NCBI RefSeq assembly: GCF_000774145.1
Contig: NZ_KN322983.1
Coordinates: 923,871 to 987,870 of the forward strand
Length of the DNA stretch: 64,000 nucleotides
DNA from: Pseudomonas mediterranea CFBP 5447
GTDB taxonomy: Bacteria > Pseudomonadota > Gammaproteobacteria > Pseudomonadales > Pseudomonadaceae
Direction of reading: 5' to 3'
Part shown: positions 9,882 through 20,100 of the stretch, one piece after another
How positions within the stretch are numbered: the stretch's first letter is position 1
Layout of the letters: each line of letters begins with the position of its first letter
Translations under genes and position numbers: made by a program
The notes under the pieces: generated by a model
Told to the model about the DNA's origin: nothing
The model's input: the letters and a program-made list of their open reading frames with translations, nothing else
The model's database searches: none

Positions 9882-11306
9882 TCACCTCACTGTGATCGTG
9901 TTTGTGCGTTCGACCCAACCCCCACCCAGCGCCTTGTACAGATTGACCTCGGCGAGCAGTTGCGACAGCCGGTCGACGATGAGGGTCTGCCGTGCGCTGA
10001 ACAGCGAGCGTTGTGCATCGAGGTACGTCAGGCTGCTGTCGACGCCGATGCGATAGCGACGCTCCGCCAGCCGGTAGTAATCCTGGTTGGCCTGCACCAG
10101 ATCGGACTGCGCGACCAGTTGTTCCTTGTAGGTCTTGCGCGCCGCCAGGCCATCGGAGACTTCCCGGAAGGCAGTCTGGATCGATTTCTCGTACTGTGAG
10201 ACGCGGATATCCTTCTGGATTTTCGAATAGTTCAGGCTCGCCCGAAGGCTGCCGGCATTGAAAATCGGCAGGTTGATCTGGGGCTGGAACAGCCAGGTGC
10301 CCGACCCGCCCTTGAACAGTCCGGACAATTCGTTGCTCGAAGTGCCGGCGTTGGCGGTCAGGCTGATGCTCGGGAAGAAGGCGGCACGGGCCGCGCCGAT
10401 ATTGGCGTTGGCCGCTTGCAGCAAGTATTCGGCCTCGAGCACATCCGGGCGGCGTTGCAACAGGTCCGAAGGCAGGCCGGCCGGTACCTCGGTCAGCAGC
10501 TCGGAGGCCAGGGGGCGGGCGGGCAAGTCATCTGCGACCGAGGTGCCGACCAGCAAGGTGAGATTGTTGAAGTCCTGGGCCACCTGGCGCTGGAACTGGG
10601 CCAGGCGGGCCCTGGCGTCCTCCACCGAAGTGCGTGACTGACTCAGGGCCAGGGCCGAGGCGGTGCCCACCTGATTGCTTCGTTCCGTCAGGCGCAGGCT
10701 TTCTTCATAGGATTGCAGCGTGTCACGGGTCAGGGCCAGCAGCTCCTGGTCGGCACGCCAGGTCAGGTAGGCACTGGCGACACTGGCCACCAGGCTCAAC
10801 TGAGTGCTGCGGCGGGCTTCTTCGCTGGACAGATAGATGAGGGATGCCTGGTCGCTGAGGCTGCGTATACGTCCGAACAAATCCAGCTCATAGGCGCTGA
10901 TGCCCAGCGTGGTGGAATACGAGCTGCTGATCCCCGGCTTGCCGGTCCCCGTCAGGCTGCCTGGCAGCCGCTGGCGCGAGCCCGTGGCGTTGGCGCTGAT
11001 CGCTGGGAAGAGGTCCGCGCGCTGGATCCGGTATTGCGCCTGGTAGGCCTCGACGTTCAGGGCCGCCACGCGCAAGTCGCGGTTATTGGCCAGTGCGCTT
11101 TCAATGAGTTGTTGCAGCGCCGGATCATGGAACAAGTCCCGCCAGCCCTGATCGGCCGCGGCGGGGCCCGACAGGGCCGGGGCGTAGGCGGACGTCTGGG
11201 GGTATTGCGCGGCGACGGGAGCATCGGGGCGCTGGTAATCCGGGATCAGCGAGCAACCGCCGAGCAGGAGTGTCGCGGCCGTCAAGGGGCTCAGGAGTTT
11301 ACGCAT
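9882..11306 (-). CDS. RND-type outer-membrane efflux lipoprotein (OprM/NodT family)
   Basis: A 474-residue outer-membrane factor of a tripartite pump. It has a signal peptide with lipobox LLLGGC (lipidated Cys18), followed by two tandem OEP repeats with typical coiled-coil and beta-strand signatures ([12 protein letters not shown] near the middle, [14 protein letters not shown] near the end). Length matches OprM/NodT proteins. No membrane-fusion or RND transporter gene is adjacent, so it must pair with components encoded elsewhere. It lies 84 bases downstream of the LuxR regulator gene, probably on the same transcript. In P. syringae the outer-membrane lipoprotein PseA helps export syringomycin and syringopeptin. 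A similar role is likely here by context but is not shown. Confidence 0.9.
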   Translation of the reverse strand: MRKLLSPLTAATLLLGGCSLIPDYQRPDAPVAAQYPQTSAYAPALSGPAAADQGWRDLFHDPALQQLIESALANNRDLRVAALNVEAYQAQYRIQRADLFPAISANATGSRQRLPGSLTGTGKPGISSSYSTTLGISAYELDLFGRIRSLSDQASLIYLSSEEARRSTQLSLVASVASAYLTWRADQELLALTRDTLQSYEESLRLTERSNQVGTASALALSQSRTSVEDARARLAQFQRQVAQDFNNLTLLVGTSVADDLPARPLASELLTEVPAGLPSDLLQRRPDVLEAEYLLQAANANIGAARAAFFPSISLTANAGTSSNELSGLFKGGSGTWLFQPQINLPIFNAGSLRASLNYSKIQKDIRVSQYEKSIQTAFREVSDGLAARKTYKEQLVAQSDLVQANQDYYRLAERRYRIGVDSSLTYLDAQRSLFSARQTLIVDRLSQLLAEVNLYKALGGGWVERTNTITVR

Positions 11307-11390
11307 CGACCTGTCTCATCGTGATGCCTGCCAGGCCCCGGTGGCACGGGCAGGGGTTCGGTTAGATCCGTGCTCGCCAGTGCCTGCGCA

Positions 11391-12218
11391 TCAGGATCCG
11401 ATCATCCATTTCGCCAGCCCATGCCGTCCGCTGACACCAAGCTTGGCGGCGGCGCGTTTGAGGTAGGTTTCGATGGAGCTGTTTTTGACCTGCAGCTTTT
11501 CCGCTATTTCCGGGACGGTACCGCCTGCCAGAAGCCCCAGGCAGACCTCTTTTTCCCGCACCGAAAGGGTCACGTCACACGGGCTCAATCGCTCATCGAA
11601 ATCCCGTTGCAACTGTGTCTGGTCAGCGCTGTTCAGCGAATGCGACGAAGCGCTGCCCGGGTTCCTGATGGACGACTGCCGATTGAGGTGGGCATGGCGC
11701 TCCCCCAGCGGCAACAGTGTCTCGGAGAGGTATTTCAAAAAGGACAGTTCCTGCAGGGAAAAGTCGCGCTGTGCCTGGGGGCGATGCAACGAGATCACAC
11801 AGCGGCGATTGCCCTTGCGCGAAATCAGGCTGCACTGATGTGAGGTTCCCAGGCAGTTGTTGTCCTTTTCATTCTTCATCCGTGCGCCCAGATGGATCAG
11901 CAGGGCGTCCTCCACTTCCAGCACCCGTTTCACCAGGGGATGGTCGTTGCGCTGTATCGCGGTGGTAGGGCAAACGGATTGCATTTGCGGGCTTTTCGGC
12001 TGGCCTGCATCCCCGAGCAACTGCACGTCGAGGACCGTCGCCTGGGCATCGTCAATTGTCCACTCACTCAGTTCGAGCCGACTGACAGGCACCGATGTTT
12101 CGATCAGTTGGTGCATGTTGGTCAAGAAACTCTCGTGTCCGACACTTGAAATCAGCTTTCCTAGCTCCGCGTAGATGTGCGTGTTTTGCGCACCTCCAAA
12201 AACCGCATGTCGATTCAT
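11391..12218 (-). CDS. LuxR-type transcriptional regulator (SalA/SyrF-like)
   Basis: The C-terminal 65 residues form a LuxR/GerE helix-turn-helix (LSVREKEVCLGLLAGGTVPEIA, shortened here to LSVREKEVCLGLL, then EIAEKLQVKNSSIETYLKRA). The N-terminal 200 residues show no recognisable autoinducer or receiver domain. That layout fits SalA/SyrF-type regulators of Pseudomonas lipopeptide islands. I prefer ATG 12218 (275 residues) because AGGA lies 7 bases upstream; an in-frame ATG at 12251 adds 11 residues but has no ribosome site. The promoter carries the same module found before braA and the giant NRPS operon, which suggests autoregulation and control of both clusters. Confidence 0.88.
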   Translation of the reverse strand: MNRHAVFGGAQNTHIYAELGKLISSVGHESFLTNMHQLIETSVPVSRLELSEWTIDDAQATVLDVQLLGDAGQPKSPQMQSVCPTTAIQRNDHPLVKRVLEVEDALLIHLGARMKNEKDNNCLGTSHQCSLISRKGNRRCVISLHRPQAQRDFSLQELSFLKYLSETLLPLGERHAHLNRQSSIRNPGSASSHSLNSADQTQLQRDFDERLSPCDVTLSVREKEVCLGLLAGGTVPEIAEKLQVKNSSIETYLKRAAAKLGVSGRHGLAKWMIGS

Positions 12219-12712
12219 ATGCTTATCCTGCATATCGAAACTGCTCTGCATCTCAGTGACCGTCGACGGAGAAAAATCCGATCGCTTCCTAAAATGCTGA
12301 AGCCTTTTCTGGATTTAAGACCTGAGGATCAAAATCACCTGTGAATCCATTCACATGAAAAACGATTCAGCCGGTGGGACTATTAAGCATTCTCATGTAG
12401 GAAAAGTCTGTAAGGGAAAACAGGGACAGTTCGACGGTCCTGTTTTGGCTGACGATTCCCGGAGAAAACCTCTCTCCTTGCAAAATGCCTGGTCAGTACG
12501 GGCATCCGGCCTGACTGACTGATTTTTAAATTCCCACTTAAAACATAAGGTTACAGATGTATCTGGGTCGTTATCTGGCTCCTGTGCCTGGTTTTCGGCG
12601 CCCCGAAAGCCCTTTTTTCCTGGGGGAAACGTCCAGAATTAAAGTTCCAAATCTGTAGGACGCCTCCTATTTTTGAATTTTTTTTCATTTTTTGTCTATG
12701 CGTGAGTCGATT
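12219..12712. other. Intergenic region with luxR promoter and AT-rich stretch
   Basis: About 490 bases between the braC stop and the luxR start. It contains the shared promoter module (12382-12428), an imperfect hairpin AAAACAGG..CCTGTTTT at 12417-12446 overlapping that module, and a T-rich run at about 12668-12698. I see no gene in it. Confidence 0.7.
12382..12428 (-). promoter_or_regulatory. Shared lipopeptide-regulon promoter module, luxR copy
   Basis: Read on the minus strand: TGTCCC (12428-12423), 11 bases, ACAGAC (12411-12406), 18 bases, then CTTAAT as a -10 (12387-12382). The same order and spacing occur before braA and the giant NRPS. An additional shared stretch AACGATTCAGCC lies at 12361-12372. 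TGTCCC resembles a half-site of the P. syringae syr-syp box. Confidence 0.75.
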
Positions 12713-13900
12713 TCAGTCATTGACGTAGGTTGCAGCCGGTTGTAGGCCGGGTTTGAACGACAGGATGTCGAGGTTCTTCTTGCGCCAGCTGCTCTGTGGG
12801 GTCAGGCGGAAGTACCATTCCCGGGCCCAGCAGGCGAATGTCGACTCGGCCTGTTCGATACCGCTCATGAAGCGCGCGGCATCGACGATGCCGTTGGCCC
12901 GGGGGAGTCGAAACGCCTGGTACCGCGCCAGCGCACCGCCAAGGTCCGGCGTCTGCGCCAGGCAATCGGCAAGCACCACGGCATCCTCGATGGCCTGTGC
13001 CGCACCCTGGCCCAGGCTGGGCAGCATCGGGTGGGCGGCATCGCCCAACAGCACTACGTGGCCGTCACGACATTGTTTTACGGGATGACGGTCCCGGGCA
13101 TGCATCTTCAACAGGGCGCTCTCGGGCGTGGCGTCGATGGCGGCAACCACTTCCGGTGCCCAGCCGGCATAGGCGCCGAGCACTTCCTGTTTACTGACGT
13201 TCAAGGCGTCATCCGCCGCATTGGCGCGGTTGCAGGTTCCCCACCAGTACGCGTGGCCGTCCCCTACGTCACACAAGCCGAACCGTTTGCCGCGGCCCCA
13301 GTAATGCGCCACGTAGCCCTCGGTCATCACCGGATGACGCAACGGCGTGACCGCCAGCCAAGCGATATAGCCCGAAGGGCGTGTCGGAGTCTCGCCGAGC
13401 ATCTGCCGGCGGATGACCGAGTTCAGGCCATCGGCGCCGATCAGCAGGTCAGCCTCCTGGTTGCTGCCATCTTCGAACTGCACCGTCACGCCATCCGGGC
13501 GATGGCTGTAACCCACGCAGCGCAGCCCGGTGGTCAGGCTGTCCGGCGCGAGTTGCTGGGCCAGGGCGCGCAACAGCAACGGGCGCTGGATATTCACATT
13601 GGCGTGGCCCAGCTGTTCGCCGACCTCGTGGATTGGCATGCGGGTGATAGGCTCGCCGTTGTGCTTCTTGAAGAAAAAGTGCCGGATCGCCTGACCTGCC
13701 TGTTCCACCGGCACGTGGGCATCGATCGAATGCAGCGCCGCCATGGCATTGGCCATGATCGACAAACCGGTGCCACCGGTGCGCAGCGTCTGGGCCGCTT
13801 CGAAGACCTTGACCTGCCAGCCCGCTCGTTGCAGGGCGATGGCTGCGGTCAGTCCACCGATACCGGCGCCTGCCACGATGGCTTTCCTGGGTGTTGTCAT
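12713..13900 (-). CDS. braC: FAD-dependent monooxygenase (brabantamide BraC type)
   Basis: A 395-residue class A flavoprotein monooxygenase. It has the Rossmann motif GAGIGGLTAA (about residues 10-19), the DGLNSVIRR segment near 160, and the FAD-binding GDAAHPMLPSLGQGAAQAIEDA, written here as its core GDAAHPMLPSLGQG, near 285. AGGTGA lies 8 bases before the ATG. It follows a Ser-Pro NRPS. In brabantamide, legonmycin and pyrrolizixenamide pathways the equivalent flavoenzyme oxidises the bicyclic dipeptide product; in brabantamide this leads by Baeyer-Villiger-type rearrangement to the cyclic carbamate. That reaction is inferred from context. A 227-base gap containing a large palindrome separates it from the NRPS. 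Confidence 0.88.
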   Translation of the reverse strand: MTTPRKAIVAGAGIGGLTAAIALQRAGWQVKVFEAAQTLRTGGTGLSIMANAMAALHSIDAHVPVEQAGQAIRHFFFKKHNGEPITRMPIHEVGEQLGHANVNIQRPLLLRALAQQLAPDSLTTGLRCVGYSHRPDGVTVQFEDGSNQEADLLIGADGLNSVIRRQMLGETPTRPSGYIAWLAVTPLRHPVMTEGYVAHYWGRGKRFGLCDVGDGHAYWWGTCNRANAADDALNVSKQEVLGAYAGWAPEVVAAIDATPESALLKMHARDRHPVKQCRDGHVVLLGDAAHPMLPSLGQGAAQAIEDAVVLADCLAQTPDLGGALARYQAFRLPRANGIVDAARFMSGIEQAESTFACWAREWYFRLTPQSSWRKKNLDILSFKPGLQPAATYVND

Positions 13901-13952
13901 GTTGGTTTCACCTGTTTCGTGGTGCTATTCACTTGAGATTTGTATGAATCAT

Positions 13953-14099
13953 TGTGGCGAGGGGATTCATCCCCGCTGGGCTGCACAGCAGCCCCAATAC
14001 AGTTGATTAAATCCAACTGACACACCGCTGTGACTGGTTTGGGGCTGCTACGCAGCCCAACGGGGCGGTGCGACGTTTCGCTGAATCCCCTCGCCACAG
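13953..14099. repeat. Large imperfect palindrome (REPIN of a second family)
   Basis: Outer arms TGTGGCGAGGGGATT and its inverse enclose a second inverted pair (GGGCTGC..CAGCAGCCCC / GGGGCTGCTACGCAGCCC). This is a different REP family from the GTGGGAGCGAG elements elsewhere. It sits between braB and braC, where such a hairpin could lower braC expression relative to braB. Confidence 0.85.
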
Positions 14100-14127
14100 A
14101 TTTAATTTCAGCTGGACCCTTGAGCAG

Positions 14128-17100
14128 CTAGGCCAGCGCCGCCTGGGCACCGGCATGTGCGGCCCGGGCCGCGTCCATTCGTGAGCGGATGATCTCGCCC
14201 ACCCGCTCGATGTACGGCTCGCGCATCATGGTCAGGTGGTCGCCTTCCACGGCCACCCGCTGCACCTGGGGCGCAATCGTCCGCCAGCCGCGATACGGGT
14301 CGTGGAAGGCCGTGCCCACCAGCTCATGGGGCGCCTGCAACACGTCGGGCAGCTCGACATCCGCGGCGAACAGCGTGATCGGCAGGTCCAGCGGCGGGAA
14401 GCGGTAGTCCAGCAGCGATTGCCAGTTGGCATGGAACACCTGGAACAGTTGCGTCAAGGCAGTCAGGCTGATGTTGTTATCGAAAATGCCTTGCTCGATA
14501 CCGTGCTGCTTGATCGCATCGAAGGCGTCCGCGTCGCTCATGCAGGAGAAGTCCAGGGCTTGGTAGTCGTATTCCTTCTGGCCGTCGCCGCTGAGCAACT
14601 CCCACATGAACCAGTTCATGAACTCGCTGCGTTCTATCCGGACCTCGCCCTGTTTGACGCGCACGATGGTGTCCAGCAGGAACACGTTGTGCAGGCGCCG
14701 GCCGCGTCGCCGCAATTCGCTCGCCAGCTCATAGGCGACGATGCCGCCATAGGACCAGCCGCCGATGTTCAGCGGGCCCTGGGGCGCGACCTGTTCGATG
14801 GCATCCGCGTAGCAGACGGCCTGGGCCTGCACCGATTGCAACGGCTCACGGGCATCCCAGGTTCCTGGCGCTTGCAGCGCATAGAGATGCACCTGGTCCT
14901 TGAGTGTCCGGGCGAGGGCGGCGTAACACAGCACATGCCCGCCGATGGGGTGGACCAGGAACAGCGTCGGCGCCCGGCTGGCATTCTTGAAGTCCACCAG
15001 CGCACCGGTGTCGGAAGACGCGGCTTCGGTCCGCTGCAGGACCTGGGCGAATTCGGCAATGGTCGGAGCCTGGATGAAATCGGACAATGACGGCTCCAGG
15101 CCCTGGTGCCGGGTCAGCATGGCAACCAGTTGCACGGCCTTGAGGGAGTTGCCGCCGAGCTCGAAGAAATTGTCGTGCACGCTGATGTCTTCCAGGCCCA
15201 GGGCTTCTTGCCAGTAGGCTTGCAGCAAGTCCTCCGTGGCGTTCCTGGGGCCGGTGAAGGGGCGCAGCAGGGTGGTTTGCACCTCGATCTTCTGCAGTTG
15301 CCGGCGGTCGATCTTGCCGGTGGGGCCAAGGGGTATCCGCTCGATGCCGACCAGGGTGTTCGGCACCATGTAGTCGGGCAACGCCAGGCGCATTTCGGCC
15401 TTGAGTCGATCCAGGTCCGGCTCGCGCCCCGGCATGGCCTGGACGAAGCCCACCAGGTAGCGACTGCCATCCGCTGCCGCCTTGTCGATGACTGCCACCT
15501 GCTGGATGTCGGCGCCGAACCGGCTGGAGCCGAGCATGGCCACTTCGATTTCTCCCAGTTCGACGCGATAGCCGCGGATCTTCACCTGCGCGTCGCTGCG
15601 GCCCTGGTAAACGAGATCGCCCGAAGGCAGGTAGAAGCCGATGTCGCCGGTTTCATAAAGACGCCGGGTCTTGCCTTCCAGCTGGCGATAGATGAAGCGC
15701 TCGTCCGTCAGGTCAGGCCGATTCCAGTAGCCGTTCGCAAGGCAGATGCCTTCGATGAACAGGTCTCCCGTGACCCCGACCGAGCAGGCATTGCCCTCGG
15801 CGTCCAGGACATGCATGCGGACCCCGTCGATGGCTGCGCCAATCGGCGGCATGCTCGGCCAGGACGCCGCGGCCCCCTCCAGTCTCAGGCGGGTGACCAC
15901 GTGGGCTTCGGTCGGACCGTAGTGATTTTCCACTCGGCAACCGTCGAGGCCATCCAGCAGGTTGCGGATCTCGGCGGTGATCTTCAGCTGTTCGCCGGCC
16001 ACGCTGATCTGGCGCAGCGAGACGGGGCGGATATCAAGTTGCTGGGCGACTTCCGCCAGCCCCTGGAAGGCGACGTAGGGCAGGAACAGCCGATTGATGT
16101 CCTGCGACTGGATGAATTTCAGCAGCCGGATGAAGTCGTAGCGCAGCCCTTCATCGATCATGGCCAGCTCTGCACCGCCGCACAGGGTGGAGAAAATCTC
16201 CTGGAACGAGACGTCGAACGAAATGGGCGAGTACTGCAGGGTCTTCAACGCTATGCCGGCGTCCTGCTGGCGGTTCTGCCAGAGCACCAGGTTGGTCAAT
16301 GCCCGGTGCGGCATGGCCACGCCCTTGGGGCGTCCCGTCGAGCCCGAGGTATAGAGCAGGTAGGCGTTGTCTTCGCCGGCAATGCCTGCGGCAATAGTGG
16401 CGACCAGTTCGTGGCTGCGGGCCAGATCGTTGTCGAACCCGGCGGCCACGTCGTTCCAATGCCGTTTGACCGTCTGACCGGCCAGCGTGGCCGCCAGGGT
16501 GGCCGACGCATCGGCGAACAGCAGCAGGCTCGGTTGGGAGTCTTCGAGAATCAGCCGGATACGCTCTTGGGGGTAGCTCAGGTCAATCGGCACGTACGCC
16601 GCGCCGGCCTGCACCACGCCGAGCAGGGCGACGATCAGTTCGGGCGAGCGGGGCATCATGATCGCCACCCGGTCACCCTGGCCGATACCCTGCCGGTGCA
16701 GCCAGCTCACCAGTTGCGCAGAGCTGTCGCTCAGTTGGCGATAGGACAAGCGGGTCTGCTCGAAGCTTACGGCGGTCTGTTCGTCGTGACCCGCCAGGCT
16801 GTCCAGCAACAGGGTCGACAGGTTGTCATGGGGCATTGTCGTGACCGCCGTCGGCATGGCCTGGACGGGGGCGGGCAGCCAGGCCGGTATGCTCGGCGTG
16901 GAGCCGGGTCCGGCAATCATCAGTTCAAGGGTACGCAGCAGGTAATCGGCGTAGGCCTCGACCTGGCTGGTGGCGACCCGCGCCGTGCAGTAGTCCATCT
17001 TCAGCATCAGCGAACCGTTGGCGGGATGCCGCCCGATGGTGGTCAGCAGGTCGTAGTTGCTGGCTTCCGTGGTCTCCCATTCGGTGAGGATTTCCTCGTC

Positions 17101-20100
17101 CTGCGCGAGCATGTCCTTGAGCACGTAGAAGTCGACGTAGTTGAACACTACGTCCAGGGCGACGGAGGTTTCGCGATGGATCAGTGCGAATGGATAGCGC
17201 CGATGAGCGAACACCTGCTGCTCCTGGGCCATCAGCGCGCGGATCACGTCGAGCCAATTGCGGCCCTGGGTGTTGAAGCGGATGGGCAGGGTATTGAGGA
17301 ACAGGCCCAGCACCGAGGCCGCATCTTCGAACTCCGGTCGCCCGTGGCTGATGACGCCACACAGCACTTCCGTCTGGTTGGAGAGGATGGCTTGGGCGAA
17401 ACCGTGGGCCGCCAGCAGGACGGCACGCAGCGGCAGGTCGTGGACGCGGCAGAACGCTTCGAGCCGCGCCAGGTCGGCCGCGGGCAGCTCGCGCCAGGCC
17501 GAGCGGTGTGGCGCCGGATCGGGGGCAACCGCAGAGACCCAACTGGTCATGGAGGCGGCGGGGGCGTCGCGCAGGTATTCGCGCCAGAAGTGCCGGTGGA
17601 CGTCGGACGCCATCGCGTCCTGCTCCAGGGCGGCAAAGTCGGCGGGTGTCGTTGTCAGTACGGGCAGTGCGTCGGTATCGGGTGCCGAGGTATAGAGCGT
17701 GATCAGGTCACGCATGAGGGTGGCGACACTCCAGCCATCGAGAATTGCATGGTGGAAACTCAACACCAGGTCGATTTCCCGGGCCGCGACAAACACACAG
17801 AACTGATACAGCGGCGCCCGTTGCCAGTCTTCGCGGTAGCGCTTGCGCTCCTCCACATAGGCGGCAATCGTCTGGGCCCGTGCTTCGGCGCTCAGCGATA
17901 CGGCGTCGATGACCTGCACCGGCGGCTCGACGCTTGAATGAATCCGGGCCATGGGGGTTTCGGCGTGACCGATGTCGAACGACATGCGCAATGCCGGATG
18001 ACGGCGGATCAACGCACGGCAGGCCCGATCCCAGGCAAGCGGATCCCAGCGCAGGCGCAGGCGGTAGCGGAAGATGTCGTGATAGATCGCCGAATCCGGA
18101 TGCATCATCGAGTGGTAGATCATCCCGACCTGCAGTTGCGAGGCGGCAAAAACATCCTCGAATTCACCTTCGCTGGCCAGGCGGATCGCCTCCGGCACCT
18201 GGGCGAAGGGTGCGACATGGGCCGCGGGCAACAGATCCGCCGACGCGACGGCTTGCGCCTGCAGAGCCTGAGCCAATTCAGCGATGGTCGGGTTCTGATA
18301 GACCTGTGCCAGTGTCAGGGTGATCCCTTGTTCACGGGCCTTGATCTGCAAGTGAATGACTTTCAGGGAGTCGCCGCCGAGCATGAAGTAATTGTCGTGG
18401 ACCCCGGGCACGGGGCGTTGCAGGTTGTCTGCCCAGAGTTCGGCCAGAGCCTGTTCCTGGGCGTTGCGCGGCGCGGTGGTGTCGGTGCTGCCGAAGGACT
18501 GCTCGGGTTCCGGCAAGGCCTTGCGGTCGAGCTTGCCGTTGGCGTTCAAGGGCAATTGTTCGAGCTGGATCAGGTGCCGGGGCACCATGTAGTCGGGCAC
18601 GTGCTGGCGCAAGGTTGCACTCAGGGCCTGGGGTGACAGCACACAGCCGGGCTCGCCCACCAGGTAGGCGCTGAGGCAGGCATCGCCTTCGGTTTCCTGG
18701 CGCGCAATGACCACGACTTCCTTGACGCCTTCACAAGCCGCCAGGTGAGCCTCGATCTCACCGAGTTCGATACGCAGGCCACGGATCTTCACCTGGAAAT
18801 CGTTGCGGCCCAGGTACTCGATGCTGCCATCGGGCAGCCAGCGGCCGAGGTCGCCGGTCTTGTACAGGCGCGCTTTCGGGTCAGCCTGGAACGGGTCGCG
18901 GATAAACCGCTCGGCGGTCAGTTGTTCACGGTTCAGGTAGCCCCGCGCGACCCCGATGCCGCCGATGTGAAGCTCGCCGGCGATGCCCGGCGGCAACAGT
19001 TGCAGGTTGGCGTCGAGGATGTACAGCTGGGTATTGGCGATCGGTTGGCCGATGGGGACGATGCCCGGGTGTACATCGGGCCGGCAATGCCAGGCCGTCA
19101 CGTCGATGGCCGCCTCGGTGGGGCCATAGAGGTTGTGCAACTGCACCCCGGGCAGGCGCTCGAAAAAGCGCGTCTGCAACGTATGGGGCAAGGCTTCGCC
19201 ACTGCACAGGACTTTTTTCAGGGCTGGCAATGGCTGCGCCGTGACCTGATCGAGGAACACCTGCAGCATCGAGGGCACGAAATGCAGCAGGGTGATGCCG
19301 GCGCTGGCCATGATCTCCAGCAGGTAGCGAGGGTCCTGGTGCCCACCGGGAGCGGCGACCACCAGTTGCGCGCCACTGAGCAGCGGCAGGAAAAATTCCC
19401 AGACGGACACGTCGAAACTGAACGGGGTTTTTTGCAGGACGCGGCTCTGTTCATCGACCTGATAGGCGTCGCGGGCCCAGAGCAACCGGTTCACCACCCC
19501 GTCATGCTGGTTCATGACGCCTTTGGGCAGGCCGGTGGAGCCGGAGGTGTAGATCACGTAGGCCAAGTGCTGGGGCGTCAGTCCCAGGGCGACGGGGTCC
19601 GGGTTGTGCTGAGGTTGCCGCGACAGTTGCTCGAGATCGGTGTCCAGGCACAGCACCGGCATGGTCACGGCGGGCAGGCTGCCGAGCAGCACGCGAGTGG
19701 TCAGCAGGGCGCTGGGGGCGCTGTCGCTCAGCATGTGGCTCAAGCGGTCGGCGGGATAGCCCGGGTCCAGGGGCACGTAGGCGCCGCCCGCTTTGAGAAT
19801 GCCCAGCAGGCACACCACCATTTCCAGGCTGCGCTCCAGGCAGATGGCGACCCGCGCGTCAGGACCGATACCTGTTTCGAGCAGGGCATGGGCCACCTGG
19901 TTGGCCCGGCGGTTCAGTTCATCGTAGGTCAGCGTCCGGTCTTCGAAGCGTACCGCCGTGGCTTCGGGACGCGCGGCCACCTGGGCTTCGATCAGTTGAT
20001 GAAGCATTACGTCCCTGGGGTAGTCGACCGGGGTGTGGTTCCATTCATGTGCCACCCGGTAGCGCTCGACAGGCGGCATGATGTCGAGGGCGTTGACCGG

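Noticed and set aside
12219-12251. Upstream ATG 12251 as the LuxR start
   Set aside because: No ribosome site precedes it, whereas 12218 has AGGA at good spacing; it remains possible.
12417-12446. Hairpin AAAACAGG..CCTGTTTT as a terminator for braC
   Set aside because: It lies about 270 bases beyond the stop, overlaps the shared promoter module, has only an 8-bp main stem and no long T run.
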